A stretch of DNA of 64,000 nt from Pyxicephalus adspersus (GCF_032062135.1 NC_092859.1:107725473-107789472); one strand, 5' to 3'; positions 24,371 through 37,321 are shown, numbered from the stretch's first letter. Notes: generated by a model from the letters alone, not told the origin. Numbers and translations: made by a program.

Positions 24371-24582
24371 TGGGTCTGATTTATTAAAGCTCTCTCAAGG
24401 CTGAAGAGGAGACACCTACATCAGTGAAGCTGGGTGATCCAGCAAACCTGGAATGGATTTCTTCAAAGTCATTTGCTAATTGCTAGCAAATGTTTTAAAT
24501 CCTCGATCAGTTCCATTCCAGGTTTGCTGGATAACCCAGCTTCACTGATGAAAGGTTTGGAGAGCTTTAATAAATCAGGCCA
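24371..24582. mobile_element. Palindromic MITE family A, well-preserved copy
   Basis: The left arm TGATTTATTAAAGCTCTC...CAGTGAAGCTGGGTGATCC and the right arm GGATAACCCAGCTTCACTG...GAGCTTTAATAAATCAGGC are reverse complements with an intervening TTTGCTAATTGCTAGCAAA. It is about 212 bases. Confidence 0.85.
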
Positions 24583-25730
24583 AAAAAATTAAAAAATAAG
24601 TAACAAAAAGAAAAAAATAAAGGTGACATAAAATAATATTATTACAAGCACTCTCTGTAAATGCCTTTTCATCAACTATTGCGCTGAGTACCAAGAGTCC
24701 TAACCCCAGGCATGTTCCATATACTTTAACTCAAAGCTGAACCTCTGGCGCATTCTAGAATGAAGTGCATAGCTTAGATTGCTGGAGGAGAACTCCAGCT
24801 TGAAGCTGAAGCTAGCACTTTCATAATTAGCACTGTGAATGGGCACACTACATCAATCTTCATACACTGAACTGATAGAATCTGACTTTTGACTACTTGT
24901 TTCTGTATGTTGTGTTATGTAATAAACCTAATAAAATGACAACATCTAATTGTCTAGAAATAAATAGGTCAGTGGCATGCAATGTTTTTCACCAATAAAC
25001 AAAATATATTAATAATAAGGTAAACAGAAAACCTTCTCTGGTAAGATGCATTCAGTTTAGATGCAGGCATAATTTCCATCACTGTAGACCATAGTAGGAC
25101 CTTCCTAAGCATATTTTGTAATTGACTTCTGTTACCATGTTTAACTATAGAAAAAACATTTTAAAAAAGCTGATACAGAATCATTTTTTTAAATGTTTTT
25201 TTACTTTTAAAATGTGATTTTTTTGTTACCAATGGGTGAAAAATCTATCCTACTTTAGACAACAAGACATGATCAACACCACTGAATGTGAAGATTAAAC
25301 CATATTTAATTGCCAAAGCACATCAAGAATTAACAAACATCTCAAATCTATAACCCGTAGACAAAGACATGTCCCTACATACCTACTAATACATAAATAG
25401 TAAGTAAAAAGGTACCCTATTTATATCAGTTCCAAGATGAAATCCCAAAGCATGAACTTCAGCTTGGGTTCTCAATGAGATTCTGTACTGATATGACCCA
25501 GGACATATAAACCCCACTGGTATATCCACTATACATAACAAATACATCCCCCACTATTCATAATACATCCCTGTACAAATGAGATGAAAATATATATGAA
25601 TAACACCACATTTAGAAGTCAACGGTGGTGTTTCAGACCTGAGCAAACCTTACCAGTCTCAGTAGCAAAATAATATTTATACCTTTACAACATTGAAATC
25701 CCCCTAAAATACTAGGGTAAGCACACAATG

Positions 25731-25934
25731 TGCTTGATTAAGTAAAGCTCTCCAAGACTGGAGGATAGACTATTATAAAAAAGTAATCTAGCAAACCTGG
25801 AACGGATTCATTAAAAGTCATTTGCTATTAGTTGGCAAATATTTTGATCCTGGACTGGATCCAAACTAGGTTTCCTGGATCCCCCATGATAGTCTTTCTT
25901 CTCTAGCCTTGGAGAGCTTTAGTAAATCAGACCC
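25731..25934. mobile_element. Palindromic MITE family A copy
   Basis: It carries TAAAGCTCTCCAAGACTGGA on the left and CTAGCCTTGGAGAGCTTTAG on the right as inverted arms. The flanking sequence CAATGTG occurs on both sides (25727-25733 and 25934-25940), a possible target duplication. Confidence 0.8.
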
Positions 25935-26730
25935 AATGTGTATAGCTCCAGTGAGTTTTAAATAAACTGGACCAACTAAAAATAAGCAGTCTCAAGTCAA
26001 CAAATCACCATATGTTTTGTCAGAGCCAGGCCTGGGAGACAGATAAAGCTAAGCACTTGGATCATCACCATTACTACCTAATGGATCTTGTTTTAAATAA
26101 TTAAAATTCTCCCACCAATTGTATTACCAAGTATGTATTTTAATTGCTTATTCAGATCTGGTGTTTATTTACAGTAAACATCAAAACTTAGTGGGACATT
26201 TGCTGAACACTGCAGTGTATCGCTGCTTCCCATGTTTCAGCTTTTTACATTCTCCTCCTTCCTTTTTCTTTGACTTGACAATGTTTCCACCACTTGACAA
26301 ATCACATTACTCACCTCCTTTTTTCTGCTAGTTGTCCTTGTCTTTACAAATCTGCTTTTAATTTTCCTTCAAAAAACCTGACACTGCTTTAAATACCCTT
26401 CTGATGTTATCCTTTTCACTGCTATTATTTTCCTTCTTTTCAATAATAAGCTTCTTAGAAACTGATACACTGGAGGTCGATAAGAATAAATTCTTGTTAC
26501 ATAATGTACTATTTGACATCTGTTCAATTCTTTCCTGTATGAAATTCACAAATGTCATTATTTATGTGATTGGACAGATATGTGCATTACAGTGTTATTC
26601 ATGAATGTAGAAAACTATCTGGTAAAGTGTCCTTTCGACTGGGCATACATTATGTCCAATGCAATAGAAATCTGAAATATGGATCTAAACAATCTTTAGG
26701 AACCACATAGGCTTCTTATCTACTGATACT

Positions 26731-26731
26731 G

Positions 26732-26757
<26 letters not shown>
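26731..26757. repeat. TA dinucleotide repeat
   Basis: About 13 uninterrupted TA units, flanked by CTG and CACATAG. Length is likely polymorphic. Confidence 0.9.
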
Positions 26758-26763
<6 letters not shown>

Positions 26764-27402
26764 GTAGTTTATAACCGGTTAGCCTTTCTGTTATATTTCA
26801 AATATTCAATAGTGATTCACATATTCATTGCATAACCAGTTCCTACCAAGACTTTTGACACTTATATGCTTGGATCTTTATATAGGGTTTTATAGCAGAG
26901 GGGATGAATAGACATGCGCTCACATTTTCAGTTTTTACTTTACAAACATGGAGGGGAATGAATATGTTCATTAGACATTGTTCATGTGCCAAGTGTTCTA
27001 ATTTCTTGATGAGGATCAGGGCTCTGAAATGAGAGTAGTTTGACACCCAGTGAGGTGTATTGGCAAAATGGGGACATAACTTCTTTGACAGCTAAAAAAA
27101 GGTGGGGTAAATGACCACCTGTCCGTGGGATTCAGAAAGCAACATATTTTCCTTTTTACATACCTTTTCACTTTTCAAAATACCAGTGCTGTGATTAAAA
27201 TATTTCAGCAACGATATCAACAACTAACATAAATAATTTTATTGACGTCGATCATATCCAAAAACAGACAGTTACTTCAACCATCATTATAGGTCCACAT
27301 TCAGAAATGTACCATTTAATCATTAACATGTGGTTTAGTAATTAAACCGAAAAAGGTAAGTGTAGAGTGCGATTAAATCTGATCACACCACCTTAAAGTC
27401 AT

Positions 27403-27574
27403 GGGGCCTGATTTGTTAAACCTTCTTCGTTTGCTTTTTGCTAAGAATCCAAAAACCTGGAATGGATTTCAAATGTTTTGAATCCTGAACCAGATCCATT
27501 CCAGGTTTGCTGGATCATCCAGCTTCTCTGATGAAAGTCTTTTTTAGCCTTGAGGAGTTTTAATAGATTGGGTC
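27403..27574. mobile_element. Palindromic MITE family A, shortened copy
   Basis: It starts GGGCCTGATTTGTTAAA, has the arms AAACCTGGAATGGATTTC and CCATTCCAGGTTTGCTGG, and ends TTTTAATAGATTGGGTCC. The left arm lacks the gene-proximal segment (GTGAAGC...GATCC), so it has an internal deletion. Confidence 0.75.
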
Positions 27575-28644
27575 CATATTGTCAGTTTGTTGGGTTTTTG
27601 TTTCTGCATAACATTTGCTAGTTTTGTGAAAGAACTTTATTTCAGTAATGCATAGTTAGGTTTTACAAAACTTTATTGGGAAAACACACCTCAAATTCAT
27701 CCTCAACCAATTTAGATCCAAGAGGAGGCAAAAAACCCTGGGTAACTATAGCAAGTCAGCATTAAGGTAAAGAGGTAAAGGGGTAACGTGAGGTCCAACC
27801 CATATCCACTTACTCAAAATTAAAAAAGAAAGATTAGCTCTTGTATAATATTAGTATAATATTTTCACCATAAAGATCTCTTTCCTAAATGAAAACCAAA
27901 GTTTCCTTTTATTCCGGCTATATATGTATTTCCTAGTATACTCTAAACAGTAATAAAAGGGTAATTTACCAAGTCTTTATACTGAAATTGAATTTATTTA
28001 TACATAGTACTTTACCCCTACTATTTGCTTATCATACGAAAGCAGTCCAATGTATTGTTTTTAATTTAAGTAAGACAATGCAGCCATTTTTAGGAACTAG
28101 GTTGCTGTTTTTCACCTTCTTCATGTACTTTATGTATCTAATGTTCAATAGTACCTTTAGGTTCTATCTTTTACCAAGTTATTTTCTCATGTTCACACAT
28201 AAATACTTATAAACTCAACTGGAAACTAAACTTTGCTATGATGAGATTGCCTGAAGACATAGCCGTTCATTACTTTTTCATAATATGGTTATCAATGAGC
28301 TTATTTTAAAATCTTAACATTCCTTTTAGTAAGCTTTTATCTACAAATAAAGTTCACCATTTAAAATCCATTATTCAAAATATCTATTATCTCCAATATA
28401 TTTAAATAAAGAATATAAAAAAAAACATCCAGTGATTGCAGACAAAGATAAGCCCTGCTTTCATCTGTCTCCATTCACTGACATCCCATGTCTGCTTTTC
28501 TTTCACGCAAATTTGGTTTACAAAGAGGTATGAAGACAAAAAAATAGCATTTTGTGTTTTTATCTGCACATAACATAACCAGATATCTAGTGAATGGTAT
28601 TTAATACAATATATACCTAATAGGTGTTCTGCTATATCCCTATT

Positions 28645-28698
28645 TATTGTATAGTGCTGCATAATATGTTTGCACTATATAATTACTGTTTATTATTA
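28645..28698 (+). mobile_element. SINE tail fragment, plus orientation
   Basis: TGTATAGTGCTGCATAATAT followed by GTTTGCACTATATAATTAC and TTATTATTA is a diverged version of the conserved SINE tail (GCGCTGCGTAATATGT, then CGGCGCTATATAAAT, then an ATT-rich run). Confidence 0.6.
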
Positions 28699-28867
28699 CA
28701 TTTAACTGATACTCAAGTATTGGTTTTAAAGATGTTTTAGAATCCTAGAAATGAAGAAAATAAACAGTCCGAAATAATAAAAGATCCAATAACTCCAGCC
28801 AACCAATTACTCTGAAAGCAAAATTAGCTCTCATTTTCATATCTGCTTTTCATAAATGTTTCTTTTA

Positions 28868-28985
28868 TACGGGGCCTCCTGTGTCACTGTTTGTATCTGT
28901 CATTTGCAGCTCCTATTTAAGTACAGCGTAATGTGTCGGCGCTATATATTTATACTTTTTATTTATATTAATAACAATAATATGG
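28868..28985 (+). mobile_element. SINE tail, plus orientation
   Basis: Ordered blocks CTCCTGTGTCACTGTTTGTA, TCTGTCATTTGCAGCTCC, TATTTAAGTACAGCGTAATG and TGTCGGCGCTATATATTTAT, then TTAATAACAATAAT, are the complement of the minus-strand copies at 52864-53112 and 22771-22896. A 61-codon open frame across it is not a gene. Confidence 0.75.
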
Positions 28986-29039
28986 TGTTTTATTTCCAAA
29001 TGTTAGAACATATACCTAAAACAAAACTGAGGGTGTCTT

Positions 29040-29293
29040 AGGGCAGGTTCACTCCTGCATCTTCAATGCACAATTTTGCAACCTGCCAGCCGCTTAGGTG
29101 CCCTCCTGGCAGCACTAGTTCCAAAAGAACCAGCGCCTGCATATTTGACAGCTGGTGGCTGCCATACTAATACTGCTTATTGCAGCCCGTATTCATTCCA
29201 TATGACGCAACAAATAGTGCCACAAGGCAACATTTCCCGGCATGAGGAAGCGGTAAATGCACCTCAACCTCATTGTCAGCATGAATTAGCCCT
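29040..29293. mobile_element. MITE family C, copy 1
   Basis: The ends AGGGCAGGTTCACTCCTGC and (reversed) AGGGCTAATTCATGCTGAC are similar inverted termini. It shares TTCAATGCACAATTTTG, GGAAGCGGTAAATGCACC and TGAATTAGCCCT with the copy at 48727-48912. The 94-codon open frame inside is not recognised as a protein. Confidence 0.7.
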
Positions 29294-30402
29294 ACATTAT
29301 GATTATGTTACCAAAATATTTACCCTTATCAATAATACATTTTTGTTTGTTTCTTTCTAATGTTTACTGCAGCTCCCTTGCTTATTATATTTCATATTGT
29401 ATCAGGAACTGACAAAAGTTGTCCTAATTTAACCTATTCAGTTTTGGTTATACACAAGTTAAACTAATATACCCATCTATGGATATGACCAAATCAGCCT
29501 GTGTTGGGTTTAGCTTGCTGAATGTTGGGCAAAGAATGGAGTAGCTAATCAATAATGCTCAAATATCACAAAAGACATATATTCAATTAATGCAGTCAAT
29601 GTACAGCCCAATCTTTAGTTTGTTTAGTTAGTGCTCAAATGGTGATACCTGTGTGTGTTGTGGTCAAATTAGATCCAACCTCTTTGTTCAACTGTATGTC
29701 CATCTTTAGATTCTTATACACATAAGAGCCATGTGTACTAGTTATTGCGCTATTAAAGTGTCTCCTTTTATTAATTCTTCCATATAGAACTGTTACTCAC
29801 TGGCTAGCAATGACCTGTTTGTTTCATTTATTTCATTATCCTCTTGGCTATGCTTTAATTAGCCACAACATTTTAATTACAAGTCCTGTGGGAATATGGG
29901 TCAAAGCCATGAATCATCTCTCGTTGAATGGCTGTGTTTTCGGCAAGCATTGAAACCAGTATTTGTTAGTGCCTTGAGTAATCCAGATAATATTCTGAAG
30001 CAAATGATGCTTGCAATAACTGCCGTTGAGACAGTTCCTGCTCCTTTTATTTTCGCATAGGACTAATGATTTCTTTGGTGCTTTAGCCTTGCAGTGTAAA
30101 ACAGTGAACATTTTTATTAGATGAAAATGATTGGAAGTGATATATTTATTGAAAGGTTAGTGGCGTATAAAAGGGGAACATTTTATTATACATCTTGAAA
30201 GTCCAGAAGTCAAATAAACAAACATGATGTGCAATTAGAGTGGTAGAAGAACAGAGCCAAAGGATCGCTCTGTTTATTATTAAAGTGTACATCAGCGTAT
30301 AACATTTAGTCATATTTATCTTCAGGTACAGATACATGTGCATCTATACCCATACAATGACTATGTTTAGATGTCATCCAGCGTAGGAAATAGTTTAGAT
30401 TT

Positions 30403-30444
30403 TATATATATATATATTTATATATATTTACCGTATATATATAG
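30403..30444. repeat. Interrupted TA repeat
   Basis: TA runs broken by TTTA and TTTACCG within about 42 bases. Confidence 0.85.
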
Positions 30445-31705
30445 GGATTCGCAGGGGAGTTCAGTGGCTATTATGGTTAACCAGTGAGTTTACCCAGTGC
30501 ACTTTTCTACTAGTAGACTGTATGTACAGGGTAATGAAAAACAAGAAGTATAATCATTAATATCATTTTTTTTAAAATACCATCGTCATCATAGTGTATT
30601 TTAGCAAATATCTCTGTTTCGTGAACGGTTGGTGGACTGGCATTGCACTGTTGCCCCAGGGTTATTTGCAGCATTTGGGATATGACTTCTTGTTTAATGA
30701 CAAATGTAAATCAAATATAAAGGAGATTGGAAGGAATCCTTTTGAAAAATAACACTCTGCACTTCATATTGTTGGTAAAGGGATCCAGTTCGTTAATATT
30801 TCTTAAAACATTTTCATTTTTATTCTTGATAAACTTGCTAATAAGGACACATTTACATATCTTTGTGTAGTGACATATAAATATATGTTTAAATGTTTTC
30901 AATTAAACTATATAAAATTATACATTTCTCTTTGACAAGCATGTTATTTGTTGCATGGAGTTTGGCTATCATAAGTGTGACGCTTATATTTGCTCCATGA
31001 GAAAAAGGCCTGATAAGTAAAGCAATGTAGTCCTGGCTTGTGGCAGATGTTTGCTGCTATGCGGACACAGCACGTTTTTGTATTAATACAAACTGAATAT
31101 CAGCAGAAAAAATGACATATTCTGAATTAGAACATGCATAAAAAAGCCCCATTTATTGGTGGCAGCACCGTTTCTGTAGGATATATGTGCCGTGTCTGCC
31201 ATCCGGACTTGTTCTCACTCATTTCACAGCGGCACATTCACTGATTCATTTAATTAGTTCTCTGAAAACTAATTTCTTAAAAAAATGATGGCAGGGAAGT
31301 AAAGTACTTTGAATGAAGCCTCATTTTATCATGCAGTCAACTATGACCACAGCCAGAATATTAAGTGGATACTTTTGAAACATGCTCACATTATAAATAA
31401 AGAAGCCATGCAGGTGTAATTCCCTGGGCTGTGCACACACATGGTATTTTTACATGTTCTCATTTATTTCACTGACCCACCGTTTGACTAGTATGAACTC
31501 TTACTAAATTAGTGCATAAAATGCAATTCAGTATTTCTTGGTGTTTTTGAGCCCACTGGGGCTGATTATAAAAGTAATTACGCTAAGGGTTCTTGTAGCA
31601 GCAGCTGGGCTGATAGTTTCATTAATATTGTTTGTTTCAATATTTATGGAAGACTTTGTAATGGGCAGGAAATATCCCTAATTAAGCAAGCTTAAAGGAT
31701 CATTT

Positions 31706-31911
31706 CTAGAAATATTTCTGCAAAGGACAGTGTGGGAGGGCAAATGTAATGTGTCAATTCATCGCTGAAAATGGTGGCCTTATAGACTTTTATTGCTAAG
31801 TGCACAGGCTGAAAGCATTAAGCTAATGGTACCTTTACGCTCCTGCCAGTTTTCAGTGAAGCTAACGCATTACACTTACCTCCTGCTGTCCTTTGCAGAA
31901 ATATTTCCTAG
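31706..31911. repeat. Long imperfect hairpin, single copy
   Basis: The left arm (from 31706) CTAGAAATATTTCTGCAAAG...GACAGTGTGGGAGGG...TGTAATGTGTC...CTGAAAATGG is matched on the opposite strand from 31911 by CTAGGAAATATTTCTGCAAAG...GACAGCAGGAGG...TGTAATGCGTT...CTGAAAACTGG. The arms are about 75 bases, with roughly 60 bases between them. The sequence is not low complexity, and no second copy was noticed elsewhere in the window. It may be an unrecognised palindromic transposon or an inverted duplication of a regulatory element; I cannot tell which. Confidence 0.75.
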
Positions 31912-34900
31912 AGCTTTCCTAGCCATTCCCCCTCCCTAGCTCCCTATGATTTCCTAAGCTGAACCATCATGCCAGCCAAGGTGCTTTCTTAGCTTTTTTT
32001 ACAGTGGCGACCTCCATGTTGGCTACATTCTAGCTTGTGAAAATTTAGTGCAGGGTTGCCCATGCATGTGAACATACATTGACTAGGAAGGAACTGCTCA
32101 TGCTTTTTCAGTACTTGGAAGATAAAGGCTTAGCTCAGGGAAGTTTATATGGATTGGGGGGTGTTCTTTATTCATATTCCTGTGATTTAACAAAATAGAC
32201 ATATTGTCATGGCCATATTTAGTCCACCGTAAGTGAAAACTGCAGGTCAAAATGATTAGTAGATCCTAGCTATAGGTGGTGGAAGTTTTTAAAAAGTGTC
32301 TTGGCTTTGCCTAACCTAGAAATATATACCGGGGCTTCACTGAGGCCACCCATCACATTACAGAGAAGTCAATACTTGCATAATACTTAAGCTATCTGAC
32401 CTTCTAATTATTTTGGCATGCATTTTTATTAAATCCGTTTCCCCTAATCCATTAAATTGAACTTCTTCTCCTTTAGGTCTGCTGCTGGTAGGCAAAAATT
32501 GAAAAAAATGAAAATTTGTGTATTGCTGTGGAGTAGAGTTTGTCCAGGCTTCCTCCTTTAAACACATTATGGTCAACATTACCCACGTCAGAACAGCTAT
32601 TTAGATGTGTATTAGCTGATGTGGAATAAATTGGTCTTTCCATTTTTATGTGCATTGTATTAATACTGTATGTATTTAGCTGTAATCTACATGTTTATGT
32701 GATATGATAACGTACAGCTTCCCGAGCACACATTGTGGGCTTAAAAGGGGAATTCATGGGAAACAGCTGGAACGGTGGAAATACATGCATGTGATGTATG
32801 TCATCACCCTGTGCTCTTCTAAACACAGGCCATTCCAGACCCCAAAAACATGTCACACTGCCAGCAATGAAGTTGTAGGTGTGGAACTCCTTTCCAGAGT
32901 CTAATCTAAGTATCTTTAGACTCCATGAAAAAATATACTAGTATTTGGATGTCCTAAACATATTGTTATTTAGTGAATACGTAAACCCAAAAACCAAGTT
33001 TTAACAATTGCAACTTACCGATCCATATATCTAGTGGCTGCATTACTTTTATCAGGATATATCATTCATTGTTCAAGTACATTTTGGGCAATTACAGAAA
33101 AAGAACAAGTAAAGGGGAAAAAATCCTGAAAATAGAAAACTAATGTAATGTAAAGACAATATAAACTGCAATATATTACATTTTTGTTTTTGGATTTTGA
33201 TATACTTTAATGCTCTGGAAATGCTATAGGATCCTTCCAGTCTGGGCAACTCCAGGACATAATTAAGGTCGACCAGTTCTGTTAGAGAGCAGTTTATAGA
33301 AATAATAATCTAATCTGTCTGAAAGACAGATGGGTTTTATGGCTATATCTATGTAAATGTTAATACATTTCAAAAGTCACCATTCATTAGCAGAGCACAT
33401 AGCAGACCAAAACTTTTTACAACCTATAATTTATTCAGGCAATAAATGATCATTTTAAATAATATACATATATTATGATGACTGTATTTCTAGGATGACA
33501 AAGAATAAAAAGTAGATTTTTTTGTACTGAATATATTTTTAATAAACATGCCAGTAAATATTCCTTCTGAAGACAATTCGGGGCTGTGAAACAGCCTTCC
33601 TGTCTCTGTTGCCTCTTTTTGTGTGTACTGATGTCAAGATATTGTGAAAGTGCAGTCAAATCACATCTGTGATTGTGTCTTCATAACAAGGCCTCCTTCA
33701 TTCTCCTGGGAACTCCTTATCTCCTTGACTCCCGCTTTTCTGACACTGGCAAACTTAGTGTGCAGTCTGGTGTCAGCTCCCAACAGATGATAATTGTGTC
33801 TGCACTGGGCCCTCCCGGCCTCCCTCCCCTGCTGTCTCCATGTGCCTGGTAAACACTCTCTGGTCCCTCTATAATCATCTTCCTCCTTCTAATACACTCT
33901 GCTAATTAAGCACACACTATATATAGTCCTGTAATAATAGTAACACGTCTAACAAAGGCACAGGCATCGCTACTTAGTCTGAAAATACAGCTTTGATTTT
34001 TTTTTAATCCTCTGCTTGCTATTGAGAACAATTAGCAGGGAAAACTGAGATCCAACTATGTCACATGCATAAACAATGACAGGATAAAAATCCAACATGA
34101 CTGGGATTCCTGTAACCGGCCTAATTTTAGTATTATAGTTCAGCCAGACCCTAACCCCGACCCAAATGTAAAAGGATTTTTTAAAATTATTTGGGGCACA
34201 TTTTTACAAATAGCATTAGTGAAAAGTGGCAAAACTCTTTGCAGCCAATACAATTTCAGTTTATATTGTAGTAAAATGTTACAGGGTGTTATTGTGCTTT
34301 TGTAAATAAATTCATCTGTTTATCTTTACATTAGATTGTCTGCGTATATTTCAGATTTATATACATACAGATAAAACCAAGTACTATTTTAAGATGTAAA
34401 TTTAGTTTTTATCAACGTGTTAACAGATCCCTGTGTTATTTACCGTATTTGCCATTGTTTGTTTTTTTTCTTACTTTTAAACTTTATGTTCAATGCAAAG
34501 AATATGAGATCCACATCCATTGAGGTCAGATTACCAAATATTAGATTACAATGAAAGTAATAATACAGCATCTATACAAAAGCAAGCATTCTATGTATTT
34601 TCCATTTTTAAAGAAAGGATATTTTTGTTTTTGTTTTGTCTTTTTATATGTATCAATAGAGAGAGCATTGTAACATGAAGTACATCAGCGCCCTCTAGTG
34701 TTCATATTATAGAAGACAACCATTAGGGAAATCATTTACAAACCATTATTGTTAATTGCCTTTGTTCAAGACTGAATCTATTCTACATTTGTGGCTTTTC
34801 ATATGAAAAATATGAGCCTATATAAAATAAAACATAGTGGTATTCCAGCTGGGGAGTTTATTGGAACCATTTTAAACTTTTAAAAATGGGGCACAGAGAA

Positions 34901-36038
34901 ATGTGAGTGCTACATTTAATACCTATGAGGCTGTTTTAAAGCTGTTTTCAAAGCATAATAACAACAGAAGAATGTTGAAATCATATTTGGCTATTTTACT
35001 ACACTCTATATAACACGCACACAATTACAAATACACTACTTTGTATGGTGACAATATTTTGGAATGAGACCTTAAAACACAAATACAATAGGTGCTGATG
35101 GAGCTTCATAGCAGCAAACATGAGATTTACTGCAACTTGTCTAGTTTTCCTTTTATTTTTATTCCTTCCACTGCTTCTATGATACAACTGGAGTTAAACA
35201 ATAAAAAAGTGAGAAATGCAATGCTGAGCTTAATTGCAGTTTTAATTCTACCTTCTCACTCAAGTAAAACAGTTTAAGCCATTTTATTACACAGATGGCT
35301 GAGTTGCAGTTAATGTACCTGAGTATTATTGGTGATGATTTCAAAGGAAATTACTTTTTTTTGTTCAGTTGCTATATTCCTTTCCTTTTTAAGGACAAAC
35401 TAGGTTTTTCTTAGATTACCCCAATGCCAGCAAAGTAATGGAGGATTTTTCATAAGCCATTACCCAGACTTCTGTTGTAAATTGTGGTATTTATATATTT
35501 CTGATTACTTAGATCATTACTTAGGTAAGTTATATGGAAAGCTAAAATTCTCTGTGTTATTCAACTTTATACCTGTATTTTGCTTTAAAATCTTTTTAGG
35601 GCAATTCTTCTTCATGCCAGAGCAAGGGTTTTAGTCATCAGATTGCCATGAAAGCATTTACTATTTGAAAACTTTACTGAATATTATTGTCCCAAACTGT
35701 TGTGCAGAGTTGTAGAGTGTGCATCTATAATTACTTTGCTTAGTCATTTATGTCTATGATTGTATAGTTGGACGCCAAGTCTGGCACCTCAATCCCATGA
35801 TATACCATTCACCTGTACATTGTATTCTTCCAGTACAATAACATGCAATCTAAATCTAATCCCCAGCATCACCGGCTTCTCACATGCTGTGGAATATCAT
35901 AAATGAAATGTAAAAATACCAAAGTAGATGATATAAAAAGTTGCATGAGATGCTGAAATATATTTTGTATTCCTCTGTAAATGTTTTTAATGCTTTTTTC
36001 TGTTTTTTTCATTAATTCACCTATTTTTGTTCTTGCAG

Positions 36039-36123
36039 GTTTTACATCGAAAGTATATCTTACCTGAAAGATAATGCTACCATTGAGTTATTCTTCTTGA
36101 ATGCCAAGTCCTGTATATATAAG
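36039..36123 (+). CDS. FRMD4A: FRMD4A exon: end of F1 lobe, FYIESISYLKD segment
   Basis: This 85-base exon starts with the last base of a split Arg codon (G at 36039) and encodes 28 whole residues, FYIESISYLKD, NATIELFFLNAK, then SCIYK. This matches the F1/F2 junction of FRMD4A; FRMD4B reads differently around the SYLKDNATIE and SCIYK positions. The acceptor TTCTTGCAG ends at 36038 and the donor GTAATA starts at 36124. The entry phase is 2 and the exit phase is 0. The previous exon seen (9372-9437) exits in phase 0, so the two cannot be neighbours in the mRNA and an exon between them is not accounted for. Confidence 0.95.
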
Positions 36124-36749
36124 GTAATATATTGTAAAAATAAAGGTCCCTAAAAATGGCTGGGGTTATGTTTTTTCTATATCCTTAATCCACTAGATAA
36201 AGTATAATGGCAACATTAATATATTTTTGTTAACATCAGGACTTCCAATATTAGGGGTGCTTTGATATGCAAAAATTGACTTGATTTTATAAAAATGTAG
36301 GGTTGGCCTGTCCCTTCTGCACATAGAAGTTGGTTCTTTAGCATGATAGCCAAGTTAGAAGGAAAGTTGATAAGTGGAGGCAGGCCAACTTTACAATTTG
36401 AGAAGCCAATTAGAATTTACATGTCAGAGAGTCCAATGTTCTGATAGTCCTGGAGTGCTTGGGAAAACACTGAAAATTTATGTACTGAAATAAAGGGTCC
36501 CTTATCTATAATAATGCAGCAGTCTTTCATTATTTGGTGTGGGGACGTATGACATCATCATTATTGTAGGTAAGGTTACTACTTACTAGGATAGCAAATT
36601 CACCATCGACAGTCAAAGACAGATAGTTCTCATTCAGCAAGTTTTATGTTTTATATATGACTTATTGTATCTTTTCATGTTTCACTTCTGAGCTCTTAAA
36701 ATGATAAAATTCTACATTTACAATCAAGATACCTTATATGTAAATAAAT

Positions 36750-36766
36750 ATATATATATATATATG

Positions 36767-36811
<45 letters not shown>
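36750..36811. repeat. Long TA repeat
   Basis: About 60 bases of nearly pure TA, with one GTATGTGTA interruption near 36765-36773. It lies in the intron just after the 36039-36123 exon. Confidence 0.95.
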
Positions 36812-36819
<8 letters not shown>

Positions 36820-37321
36820 ATGTGTCTTTAAAGCTAAATAATTTTATTAATTAGTTCACATCCAATGTAGTGTCTACTATAGTGCCAACCAATGGACATT
36901 TGTAGTGGGTAACTTCTACCTCTAGGTGGAGACATTCCCACATACAACTTATATATATTTCAAACCATTATAACCTCCACAATATTATTGTCAGGGCTAT
37001 AATAATCATCAAAATGTACCAAGCATTGTTTTGTAATGGCAAATTAATTATTACTTCATAAAATATAAAGAAAGACGGTCATCTGTAGCAGTTAACCTCC
37101 TTTGCTTTTCTTTTGTATTCAGTACTAGATACATTAAGGTTGTAATGTAAGTTTCTTGGTATGTACATTTTTTGCATTTTAAATAGCTATACTACAGATT
37201 TTAACCCAAGTACCAGAATTCCTTAGTTTGTGGGGTTTGGGGTTTGTGAATGTTAAACTCAGAACTCATGTATGAACAACAAGGTGCTGTAGATACATTT
37301 TCATTATTTAAAGACTCTAAG

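Larger units (their letters stand above)
9438..36038 (+). other. FRMD4A intronic interval in which F1-lobe exon(s) should lie
   Basis: This 26.6 kb stretch runs between two recognised exons. Splice phases (0 leaving 9437, 2 entering 36039) require coding sequence of length 2 modulo 3 in between, about 63 residues by comparison with human FRMD4A. I looked for codings of NWLQL, KEYFG, VLEHD, DFPKK and acceptor-PKLL and found none. The interval carries repeats described separately. No distinct feature was seen in 10183-13196, 13444-16678, 18786-20311, 20347-22207, 22897-24370, 29294-30402, and 31912-36038 beyond candidate non-coding blocks noted in the findings. Confidence 0.7.

Noticed and set aside
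28856..29041. Peptide MLEHIPKTK considered as the missing VLEHDFPKK exon
   Set aside because: Only LEH and PK agree, the frame stops soon after and no splice sites fit. The first part is SINE.
31030..31220. Possible second imperfect palindrome (GCGGACACAGCACG against CGTGTCTGCC)
   Set aside because: Only about a dozen bases match convincingly and the remaining arms do not pair; too weak to list as a feature.
33028..33060. LVAALLL reading considered as the missing DLVASHF exon
   Set aside because: Flanking residues do not match and the surrounding frame contains stops.
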